Assembly (NCBI RefSeq): GCF_020447205.1
Contig: NZ_JAJAEL010000035.1
Coordinates: 273,471-337,470, forward strand
Origin: Thalassolituus alkanivorans
GTDB taxonomy: Bacteria > Pseudomonadota > Gammaproteobacteria > Pseudomonadales > Oceanobacteraceae
Direction: 5' to 3'
Length of the DNA stretch: 64,000 nt
Part shown: one piece after another, positions 54,499 through 60,882 of the stretch
Layout of the letters: each line of letters begins with the position of its first letter
Position numbering within the stretch: the stretch's first letter is position 1
Position numbers and translations under genes: made by a program
The notes under the pieces: generated by a model
What the model was told of the DNA's origin: nothing
Database searches by the model: none
What the model saw: only the letters and a program-made list of their open reading frames with translations

Positions 54499-54622
54499 AT
54501 CGACGTCAGAGATGGCGCCGGTGTTCTACACCTCATTCTGTTGTCGGGGTGAAGATCTCTCTCATCAAGCTAATCACGGTTGCTTTGCCCCTCTCTCTTT
54601 AAGAGCCGAGGGGCGTTTTTTT
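54499..54622 (+). ncRNA. Candidate Fur-regulated small RNA (RyhB/PrrF functional analogue)
   Basis: A transcript of about 124 nt would run from the Fur-box promoter to a strong terminator: GCCCCTC (54587-54593) pairs with GAGGGGC (54608-54614), enclosing CTCTTTAAGAG, then seven T (54616-54622). No well-formed gene lies between. The unpaired stretch CTCTCATCAAGCTAATCACG (54556-54575) before the terminator is a good seed candidate and, from memory, resembles the conserved part of PrrF. This arrangement is that of RyhB, PrrF and NrrF. The transcription start is inferred from promoter spacing. Confidence 0.75.
54587..54622 (+). terminator. Intrinsic terminator of the candidate sRNA
   Basis: GCCCCTC/GAGGGGC stem plus an inner CTCTT/AAGAG pair, followed by G and seven T. 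It may also help terminate the ATPase gene converging from the right, whose stop is at 54646. Confidence 0.85.
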
Positions 54623-54645
54623 ATCTGCTGTCCACGTCTGCTTAT

Positions 54646-55410
54646 TCACACCCAATGCAGGTAATCACCCTCAAGCACCGTCTCAACGCGGAAGGTGTCA
54701 CTGACCTGCGCCGCCGTTAATACCTCCCGCGCCGGCCCGTCCGCTACCAGACGACCACAACAAAGCAACAGAACACGGTCGGCATAGCGCCGCGCCAGAT
54801 TCAGATCGTGCACCACTATCAGCACGCTCTTACCCGCGGCCGTCAGCTGGCGGATATGGCTCATACACTGCTGCTGATGGCGCAGATCGAGTGCACTCAA
54901 AGGCTCATCCAGCAGCCACAGCTGACTGTCGGCCTGATTCACCTGAATCCAGCTGCGCGCCAGCTGACAACGCTGTTGTTCTCCACCGGACAACAGACGC
55001 ACATCGCGCCCGGCCAGATAAGCGATATCCCAGACCCGTAAGGCATCCTGCACCTGAGTACGCAGCGCCACCACCGAGTCGCTGTGCGCCAGGCCACCCA
55101 GCTGCACCACCTCGCTCACCGACAGCGGAAAATTCATCGGGCTCAGCTGCGGCACCAGGGTGACCCGTTGCGCCCAGTCACGACGCTGCCAGTTACAGGT
55201 ATCCTGCTGATTAAACTGCAGCATGCCACGATCAGGCTGCAGCATACCGGCCAGCATGTTCATCAGCGTCGATTTACCCGCCCCGTTGGGGCCCACCAGC
55301 ATCACCAGCTCACCGCGAGCCAGTTGAAAACCGACATCATCCACAATGGCGGCACCAGCGCGGCTTAAGCCCAGCCCGGAAGCCTGAATCAGAATGTCAG
55401 GGCTCACCAT
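54646..55410 (-). CDS. ABC transporter ATPase for heme/siderophore/cobalamin (FecE/HmuV family)
   Basis: Cytosolic ATPase of 254 residues energising the FecCD-type permease encoded upstream. Walker A GPNGAGKST, Q-loop TLVPQLSP, signature LLSGGEQQRCQLAR, Walker B LWLLDEPLSALDL and switch His in LIVVHDLNLA are intact. The ATG at 55410 overlaps the permease end by 7 nt. A much longer in-frame extension reaching 55833 lies wholly inside the permease gene and is spurious. HmuV-type membership is likely; substrate not resolved. Confidence 0.9.
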   Translation of the reverse strand: MVSPDILIQASGLGLSRAGAAIVDDVGFQLARGELVMLVGPNGAGKSTLMNMLAGMLQPDRGMLQFNQQDTCNWQRRDWAQRVTLVPQLSPMNFPLSVSEVVQLGGLAHSDSVVALRTQVQDALRVWDIAYLAGRDVRLLSGGEQQRCQLARSWIQVNQADSQLWLLDEPLSALDLRHQQQCMSHIRQLTAAGKSVLIVVHDLNLARRYADRVLLLCCGRLVADGPAREVLTAAQVSDTFRVETVLEGDYLHWV

Positions 55411-56399
55411 GCCAACCTCTTCTTCTCGCGGATCATCAGCGCAATAAACAGTGGCGCACCCAGCAATGTGGTGACGATACCAATCGGCAGCTCCGCCGGC
55501 GCCACAATCACCCGTGACAACATATCCGCCGCCACCAGCAAACAGCCGCCCAGCACCACCGCCAGCGGCAATACCCGCTGGTGCGCAGCACCGGTTAACA
55601 GGCGGGCGATATGCGGGCTGATCAGGCCAATAAAGCCGATCACACCACTGGCCGATACCGCCAGCGCCACGCAGAGCGCAACCCAGATAACGACCTGCCA
55701 CTGCAGGCGGCTGACCGAAACACCCAGCGAGCGGGCCTCCACTTCGCCCAGCAACAGCGCATCCAGATTGCGTAAACGTTTTGGCCAGAAGATCACCGCG
55801 CCCAGCAGCACCGCGCTCATCGCCCCGACCCAACCCCAGTTGGCGCCGGATAAACTGCCCAGCGACCAGAAGGTAATCTGGCGCAGCGCATCATCGCTGG
55901 CCATATACGACAACAAACCAATTAAAGCTCCGGCAAGAACATTAACCGCTATCCCGGCCAGAATCAGAAAGCTCATGGCGTGCAGGGAATTACCCTGCAG
56001 GCCGAGACGCAATACCAGCAGCAGTGCCACCACACCACCGGCAAAGGCGGCGATGGGCTGCGCCCAGTAAGGCAGCGCCAGACCCGCGGCCTGCAGCACC
56101 ACAAACACGGCTGCCGCCACCGCCGCACCACCGGATACACCGATCAGCCCCGGATCGGCCAGCGGATTGCGCACCATGCCCTGAATCAGTACCCCGGCCC
56201 AGGCCAGCAAAGCCCCCACCAGAAAGGCCATCAGCACCCGTGGCAGGCGGATCTGCCAGAGAATGGTCTGGCCAACATCGGTATACAGCAGCCAGTCCAG
56301 ACTCTGGCTGCCACTGGCCAAGCCAAGCAGAATAAAGATCAGTGGTAGCAGCAGGCATAACAGCAGGATATGCTTGCGCCGCTTCAGGGCGGTGTTCAT
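55404..56399 (-). CDS. FecCD-family ABC permease
   Basis: Inner-membrane permease of about 331 residues with ten helices. Conserved FecCD blocks: RLPRVLMAFLVGALLAWAGV, VRNPLADPGLIGVSGGAA, FWSLGSLSGANWGWV, RSLGVSVSRLQWQVV and FIGLISPHIARLLTGAAHQR. It forms a pair with the downstream ATPase; no periplasmic binding protein or TonB receptor gene lies in the window. The start at 56399 (MNTALKRRKHILLL) is tentative because the ribosome site is weak. Substrate may be heme, siderophore or cobalamin. It is divergent from a Rieske gene 32 bp away. Confidence 0.9.
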   Translation of the reverse strand: MNTALKRRKHILLLCLLLPLIFILLGLASGSQSLDWLLYTDVGQTILWQIRLPRVLMAFLVGALLAWAGVLIQGMVRNPLADPGLIGVSGGAAVAAAVFVVLQAAGLALPYWAQPIAAFAGGVVALLLVLRLGLQGNSLHAMSFLILAGIAVNVLAGALIGLLSYMASDDALRQITFWSLGSLSGANWGWVGAMSAVLLGAVIFWPKRLRNLDALLLGEVEARSLGVSVSRLQWQVVIWVALCVALAVSASGVIGFIGLISPHIARLLTGAAHQRVLPLAVVLGGCLLVAADMLSRVIVAPAELPIGIVTTLLGAPLFIALMIREKKRLAW

Positions 56400-56431
56400 C
56401 GCAGGAATTAACTCAGGCTGCAGGAAAGAAT

Positions 56432-56749
56432 ATGCGGGCATTGTGCCACACAGACACAATTGCGGAAGGACAGAGTAAAGGTTTTGAACTCGAAGGCCAG
56501 TCGGTCTTTGTTGTGCACAAACAGGGACAGTTCTTCGTATATCACAATCAGTGCCCACATCTGGGCATTAATCTGGAATGGTTACCGGACCAGTTTCTCG
56601 ACAGCGATGGCTGCCTGATTCAGTGTGCCATGCACGGTGCGTTGTTTCTGATTGAAGATGGTCAGTGCATCGCCGGCCCCTGTCAGGGCCAGCGTTTAAG
56701 AGCCGTTGCGCATGAAATCCGCGATGGACGGATCTGGGCCGATCTGTAA
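56432..56749 (+). CDS. Small Rieske [2Fe-2S] ferredoxin-like protein
   Basis: A 105-residue soluble protein with the Rieske ligands in NQCPHLGINLEWLP (Cys and His) and IQCAMHGALFLI (Cys and His). No signal peptide and no oxygenase domain. The start ATG at 56432 follows AGGAAAG. Stand-alone Rieske ferredoxins act as electron carriers for oxygenases or reductases. It is divergent from the FecCD permease; a link to iron use is suggested only by position. Confidence 0.9.
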   Translation: MRALCHTDTIAEGQSKGFELEGQSVFVVHKQGQFFVYHNQCPHLGINLEWLPDQFLDSDGCLIQCAMHGALFLIEDGQCIAGPCQGQRLRAVAHEIRDGRIWADL

Positions 56750-56764
56750 CGCCGCAAGCGGCCG

Positions 56765-56965
56765 TTACTTTTTCAGTTTATCGATACCGTCCTGCAGTAC
56801 ATCCTTACCGCCTTCCAGTAAGTCGGAGCCACCGTCTTTCAGGCGATCCATCAGCGCATCGGATTTAAACGGGTTGGCGAACGGATCACGGTCACGGATC
56901 AGATTGGAACCAATCCAGGCGCCCAGCAAAAGACCAATAATGAGAATAATAAGATTGCGTTTCAT
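56765..56965 (-). CDS. Small membrane-anchored protein of unknown function
   Basis: A 66-residue product from the ATG at 56965 (AAGG nine bases upstream). An N-terminal helix (LIILIIGLLLGAWIGSNLI) and a charged tail rich in Asp/Lys/Gly (LKDGGSDLLEGGKDVLQDG). It resembles no family I can name, but the start, membrane anchor and ribosome site look real. It lies downstream of sfsA on the same strand and converges with the Rieske gene. Confidence 0.65.
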   Translation of the reverse strand: MKRNLIILIIGLLLGAWIGSNLIRDRDPFANPFKSDALMDRLKDGGSDLLEGGKDVLQDGIDKLKK

Positions 56966-57011
56966 CGTACTTACCTTGTTTTTGTAATCAGTTGTGCCAT
57001 TTGTTCCAGTA

Positions 57012-57770
57012 TCAGCCAGCAATATCCACCGGCAAACACTGCCCCAGTTCCAGGCCGCTGACATCCGCATAAAACTGCGCCTGATAAGCCAGTACCTCAA
57101 CGCCCTGTGCCACCACCTCGGCCAGTGCCGCGGCATAAGCCGGATCAATGGCCCGCGCCGGGCGTACCCGCTTAATGCCCTCGTGCGGTACGCAGAATAA
57201 CAGCAGGGTACGATACCCCTGCTGACGTAACTCGGCCAGACGGCGCAGATGCTTCAGACCACGGGCGGTCACCGCATCCGGAAAACTGCCCCAGCCATCA
57301 CTGGCCTGCGGCTGATCGGGCTGAGGGTAATCAAGCAAAGTAACACTCTTAACCTCAACATACACCGGGGGTTCTTGCGGCTGCTGTGGCTGCAGCAGAA
57401 AATCCAGCCGCCCGTCTTCAACTTTAGGCTCCGGCAGAATCTGATAATCCCCCGCCAGCTCAGCAATGCGCCCGGCGGCCAGTGCCTCAGCCACCAGCTG
57501 GTTCGGGCGGGCGGTGTTGATACAGGCTTTATAACGCCCGGCAACTTCCACCCATTCCCAGCTGTAACGGTATTTGCGTTTGGCCGCGGCGCCGGATGGC
57601 AGAGAGTCCCACAACCATACGCGACTGCCGGGTTCTGCACAGTGTTTCATCGAGCCGGTATTGGGGCAGTGGGCGGTAATTTCCTCACCACTGTCGAGCA
57701 CGATATCGGCCAGAAAACGTTTATAGCGTTTGATTAAACGCCCGCCGACCAGCGCTGAATCGTAACGCAT
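57012..57770 (-). CDS. sfsA: Sugar fermentation stimulation protein SfsA
   Basis: Cytosolic protein of 252 residues, of the DNA/RNA-nuclease-like SfsA family. Blocks: RLIKRYKRFLADIVLDSGE, AHCPNTGSMKHCAEPGSRVW, RYKACINTARPNQLVAEAL and YVEVKSVTLLDY, where the Glu-Val-Lys is the putative PD-(D/E)XK-type core. The precise role is unclear. Its start overlaps the stop of the aminotransferase gene by 1 nt. sfsA near dksA is a conserved pairing. Confidence 0.95.
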   Translation of the reverse strand: MRYDSALVGGRLIKRYKRFLADIVLDSGEEITAHCPNTGSMKHCAEPGSRVWLWDSLPSGAAAKRKYRYSWEWVEVAGRYKACINTARPNQLVAEALAAGRIAELAGDYQILPEPKVEDGRLDFLLQPQQPQEPPVYVEVKSVTLLDYPQPDQPQASDGWGSFPDAVTARGLKHLRRLAELRQQGYRTLLLFCVPHEGIKRVRPARAIDPAYAAALAEVVAQGVEVLAYQAQFYADVSGLELGQCLPVDIAG

Positions 57771-58978
57771 CAGCGTACTCCGCCGGCCGCAGTGAGCCAG
57801 TTCTGCAGGCGGGCAACCGCTTCCTGTAAACGCTCAAGGCGGGTGGTAAAGGCAAAACGCACATGGCTGCCGGCTTCGTGTTCACCAAAGTCGACGCCCG
57901 GCGTAATGGCCACGCCGGTTTCACGCAGCACCTGTGAACAGAAGCTCAGGCTGTCGCTGGTAAAACGGCTGGCATCGGCATAGATATAAAACGCGCCGTC
58001 GGGTGCGACCGGCACGCCAAAGCCCAGTTGCGGCAGAGCTTCAAGCAGATAATCACGGCGTTCGGCCAGCTCCGCCCGGCGCTGCTCAAGAATCGCCATC
58101 GTCTCCGGCTCAAAGGCCGCCAGCGCTGCGTATTGCGCCGGTGTTGGTGGCGCCAGAAAGAGGTTCTGCGCCAGGGTATCCAGATCCGGCACCCAAGACT
58201 CCGGCACCACCGCCCAGCCCAGACGCCAGCCGGTCATACCAAAAAATTTGGAAAAGCTGTTCAGCACCACCGCATCCTCCGCCACCGACAGGACCGTCTG
58301 CGGCGCACTGGTGTAATTCAGCCCCTGATAGATTTCATCCACCCAGAGTTCGCCCTGCTGCTCACGTACAGCCGCCGCCAGAGCGCTGAGTTCATCCAGC
58401 GACAACACGGTGCCGGTCGGGTTGGCCGGTGACGCCACCAACGCCACTTTGGTATCGGCCGACCAGTGCTGACGAATATCGGCCGCCGTCAGCTGAAACT
58501 TCTGCGCCGCACCACAGGGCAGCAGTTGCCCGCGGCCTTCAAACACCCGGGCAAAATGACGGTTACAGGGATAACCCGGATCGGCCAGCAACATCTTCTG
58601 CCCCGGATTCAACCGTGCCGCAGTTAACAGCAGTAAGGCGCCGGAGGCTCCCGGTGCCAGCACAATACGCTTCGGGCTGATGCTGACACCAAAACGGCTG
58701 TAGTAATAATCCGCCAGTTTCTGGCGTAATTCGGGCAATCCCAGCGCCGGGGTATAGCCGGTTTTGCCAGCGTTCATCGCTTTGATGGCGGCATCAATCA
58801 TCGGCTGTGGGGTCGGGAAGTCAGGCTCGCCAACCTCCAGATGAATAATGTCCTGCCCCTGCGCCTGCAGCGCCTGGGCTTCGGCCAGAATGGCCATTAC
58901 CTGAAAGGGTTTGATATCCGCACAACGGCGGGCAGACGAAGAGAAATCAGGGGTGGCCGGGGCCTGTTCGGAGGACAT
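57770..58978 (-). CDS. PLP-dependent class I/II aminotransferase
   Basis: Cytosolic fold-type I aminotransferase of 402 residues. Blocks: IIHLEVGEPDFPTPQPMI, KTGYTPALGLPELR, ALVASPANPTGTVLS, GELWVDEIYQGLNY and SFSKFFGMTGWRLGW with the PLP-binding Lys. C-terminal Arg in SHVRFAFTTRLERL binds substrate carboxylate. An aspartate or aromatic/branched-chain specificity is possible but not assignable. Located between sfsA and the dksA divergent region. Confidence 0.93.
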   Translation of the reverse strand: MSSEQAPATPDFSSSARRCADIKPFQVMAILAEAQALQAQGQDIIHLEVGEPDFPTPQPMIDAAIKAMNAGKTGYTPALGLPELRQKLADYYYSRFGVSISPKRIVLAPGASGALLLLTAARLNPGQKMLLADPGYPCNRHFARVFEGRGQLLPCGAAQKFQLTAADIRQHWSADTKVALVASPANPTGTVLSLDELSALAAAVREQQGELWVDEIYQGLNYTSAPQTVLSVAEDAVVLNSFSKFFGMTGWRLGWAVVPESWVPDLDTLAQNLFLAPPTPAQYAALAAFEPETMAILEQRRAELAERRDYLLEALPQLGFGVPVAPDGAFYIYADASRFTSDSLSFCSQVLRETGVAITPGVDFGEHEAGSHVRFAFTTRLERLQEAVARLQNWLTAAGGVR

Positions 58979-59195
58979 AACAACTCAACTATCAATAAAT
59001 ACAGATAAAAACGGCTAAAGAAGACAACAAAATAACCGGCCTATTGTGCCAGATGACTGACTGGCAGCAACCAAAGCCAACAAAACCCTGCGGAAATAGT
59101 TGGCGCTTGGCAGGTTATCTGATAGTTTCCCCGCCTTATCATTTGGAGCCTAGGGAAGAAAAGTGTTGTTTTCCCGGGGCGCATGGACCCGATGT

Positions 59196-59208
59196 CCGGT
59201 TAAACCGG
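59196..59208 (+). promoter_or_regulatory. Palindrome in the dksA leader
   Basis: CCGGTT-A-AACCGG is a perfect dyad 24 bp before the dksA ATG. It may form a small leader hairpin near the ribosome site (AGGTGAGGCAG) or an operator. The 254-bp divergent region has no other clear feature. Confidence 0.35.
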
Positions 59209-59232
59209 TTTACCAGGTGAGGCAGTAACGCA

Positions 59233-59667
59233 ATGCCGCAAGATAAAAAAGAATTTGCCCTGTCCGATTTCACTCCTTACGAAATTGGCAAAGATGAAGA
59301 ATACATGAGTGATGCTCAGCTGGAGCACTTCGCAACTATCCTGCGCAACTGGAAACAGGAGCTGATGGAAGAAGTGGATCGCACCAAAGAGCACATGCAA
59401 ACCGAACTGAATAACTACGCCGATCCTAACGATCGTGCCAGCCAGGAAGAGGAGTTCAACCTGGAACTGCGCACCCGTGACCGTGAGCGTAAGCTGATCA
59501 AAAAGATTGAGAAAACCATCGACCTGATCGGCAAAGGTGACTACGGCTACTGCAGCGCCTGTGGCGTAGAAATTGGTATTCGCCGTCTTGAAGCCCGCCC
59601 TACCGCCGATCTGTGCATCGACTGTAAGACGCTGGCTGAAATCAAAGAAAAACAGCTGGGCGTCTGA
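59233..59667 (+). CDS. dksA: RNA polymerase-binding transcription factor DksA
   Basis: Regulator that works with ppGpp in the RNA polymerase secondary channel. The 144-residue protein has a coiled coil with the Asp-x-x-Asp-Arg-Ala tip (YADPNDRASQEEEF), and the zinc finger YCSACGVEIG...LCIDC with four Cys (a full finger, not the degenerate type). Length and all motifs match E. coli DksA. Confidence 0.98.
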   Translation: MPQDKKEFALSDFTPYEIGKDEEYMSDAQLEHFATILRNWKQELMEEVDRTKEHMQTELNNYADPNDRASQEEEFNLELRTRDRERKLIKKIEKTIDLIGKGDYGYCSACGVEIGIRRLEARPTADLCIDCKTLAEIKEKQLGV

Positions 59668-59678
59668 TCCGGCTGAAT

Positions 59679-59712
59679 GCGCGACCGCCAGCGGCGGTCG
59701 CGCTTTCTTTTT
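59679..59712 (+). terminator. Intrinsic terminator between dksA and gluQ
   Basis: GCGCGACCGCC-AGC-GGCGGTCGCGC (59679-59703), an 11-bp perfect stem followed by TTTCTTTTT. It lies in the short gap before gluQ, so gluQ probably has read-through or its own promoter. Confidence 0.9.
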
Positions 59713-59733
59713 CCTCTGATGACTGACCCTTTC

Positions 59734-60660
59734 ATGTCAGACACTGCCGTCATGGCCAATCCCCTTTCTTCTGTTTCTTATACCGGCCGCTTTGCGCCTT
59801 CTCCCACCGGACCATTGCACTTCGGCTCACTGCTTGCCGCAGTGGCCAGCTATGTCGATGCCCGTGCTAATAACGGCCGCTGGCTGGTACGCATCGAAGA
59901 TCTCGACCCGCCACGCGAAGACCCCTCTGCCGCCAGTGCGATTCTGCATATTCTCGATGCCTACGGCCTGCACTGGGATGGCGAGGTACGCTATCAGAGC
60001 GAACGTCATGACGCCTACCAACAGGTACTGCAGCAACTGATCAGCAACGGTCTGGCGTTTCCCTGCCAGTGTTCGCGCAAGCAACTTGGCGGCCTGCCGC
60101 ATCAGGGGAATTGCCACTGTCAGGCAACAACGGATATCGCCTGGCGTTTTCTGTGCCCGGCAGGTGAGCTGTGCTTTGACGATGGTTTACAGGGCTGCTG
60201 GTGCAGCGATCTGACACAGGATATTGGCGATTTTGTTATCAAACGCCGCGATGGTCCCTGGTCGTATCAGCTCGCGGTGGTCACCGATGATATTGATCAG
60301 GGCATTAGCCATATCGTGCGTGGTATCGATCTGATCGACTCCACCGCACGCCAGATCCTGCTCTACCACGCGCTGCAGCACCCCCTGCCGTGCTACAGCC
60401 ATATACCGGTGGCGCTGGAGGCTAATGGGCAAAAGCTGAGCAAACAGAATCTGGCACAGCCGCTGACCACAGAAAATATCAGCCAGACCCTGTGGATGGC
60501 GCTGAGCTGGCTCGGCCAGCAACCCCCGCCGCAACTGCAGTCATGCCCGCCCGGCGAACTGCTGCACTGGGCAACACAACACTGGCAACCACAGGCACTG
60601 ACCGGCCAGCGCGAGCGCCCGGCCCCCGAGAGCTTTCAGCGCGAAGCGTCTGCCGGCTGA
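59734..60660 (+). CDS. gluQ: Glutamyl-Q tRNA(Asp) synthetase
   Basis: Enzyme that attaches glutamate to queuosine in tRNA(Asp). It resembles the catalytic core of glutamyl-tRNA synthetase without the anticodon domain: RFAPSPTGPLHFGSLLAA (HIGH-like), WLVRIEDLDPPREDP, Cys-rich zinc segment (FPCQCSRKQL and GNCHCQ), VDDIDQGISHIVRG and KLSKQN (KMSKS-like). About 309 residues. The start is uncertain among ATG 59719, 59734 and 59752. The dksA-gluQ-cbrA order is typical of Pseudomonas. Confidence 0.93.
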   Translation: MSDTAVMANPLSSVSYTGRFAPSPTGPLHFGSLLAAVASYVDARANNGRWLVRIEDLDPPREDPSAASAILHILDAYGLHWDGEVRYQSERHDAYQQVLQQLISNGLAFPCQCSRKQLGGLPHQGNCHCQATTDIAWRFLCPAGELCFDDGLQGCWCSDLTQDIGDFVIKRRDGPWSYQLAVVTDDIDQGISHIVRGIDLIDSTARQILLYHALQHPLPCYSHIPVALEANGQKLSKQNLAQPLTTENISQTLWMALSWLGQQPPPQLQSCPPGELLHWATQHWQPQALTGQRERPAPESFQREASAG

Positions 60661-60705
60661 GAACTTTGTGGTACGCTTGCCGCTTTCATTTACGACGGCC
60701 TGGTT

Positions 60706-60882
60706 ATGTACGATTACCGCCTTGGATTGGCACTGTTGGTGGGGATTTATCTGTTTTCCCCCATCATGATGGACTGGTGGCTCGATGACCGCGGCGCCTG
60801 GTATCGCCCCTTTGCAATCTGGTTGTTACTGATCGGCTTTTATATCTGGCTGAATCATAAGCGGGGTGACGATGAGCTTTAG
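60706..60882 (+). CDS. cbrX: Small membrane protein CbrX-like, translationally coupled to cbrA
   Basis: A 58-residue open frame from ATG 60706 (MYDYRLGLALLVGIYLF...) with two hydrophobic segments (LALLVGIYLFSPIMMDWW and FAIWLLLIGFYIWLN) and a charged end (HKRGDDEL). Its stop lies 11 nt inside cbrA (start 60872), so the two are coupled. In Pseudomonas a small membrane protein called CbrX occupies this place. Function unknown, perhaps aiding folding or signalling of CbrA. Confidence 0.75.
   Translation: MYDYRLGLALLVGIYLFSPIMMDWWLDDRGAWYRPFAIWLLLIGFYIWLNHKRGDDEL

Noticed and set aside
54512-54660. Short open frame starting ATGGCGCCG inside the candidate sRNA
   Set aside because: It has no ribosome site and runs straight through the intrinsic terminator, so it cannot be translated from this transcript as read.
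55411-55833. N-terminal extension of the ABC ATPase
   Set aside because: The sequence lies inside the FecCD permease gene in another frame and is Gly/Cys/Arg-rich, unlike an ATPase N-terminus.
59719-59733. Earlier ATG starts of gluQ
   Set aside because: They lie just after the dksA terminator with no ribosome site; the start remains uncertain, but the earliest (59677) lies within the terminator stem.
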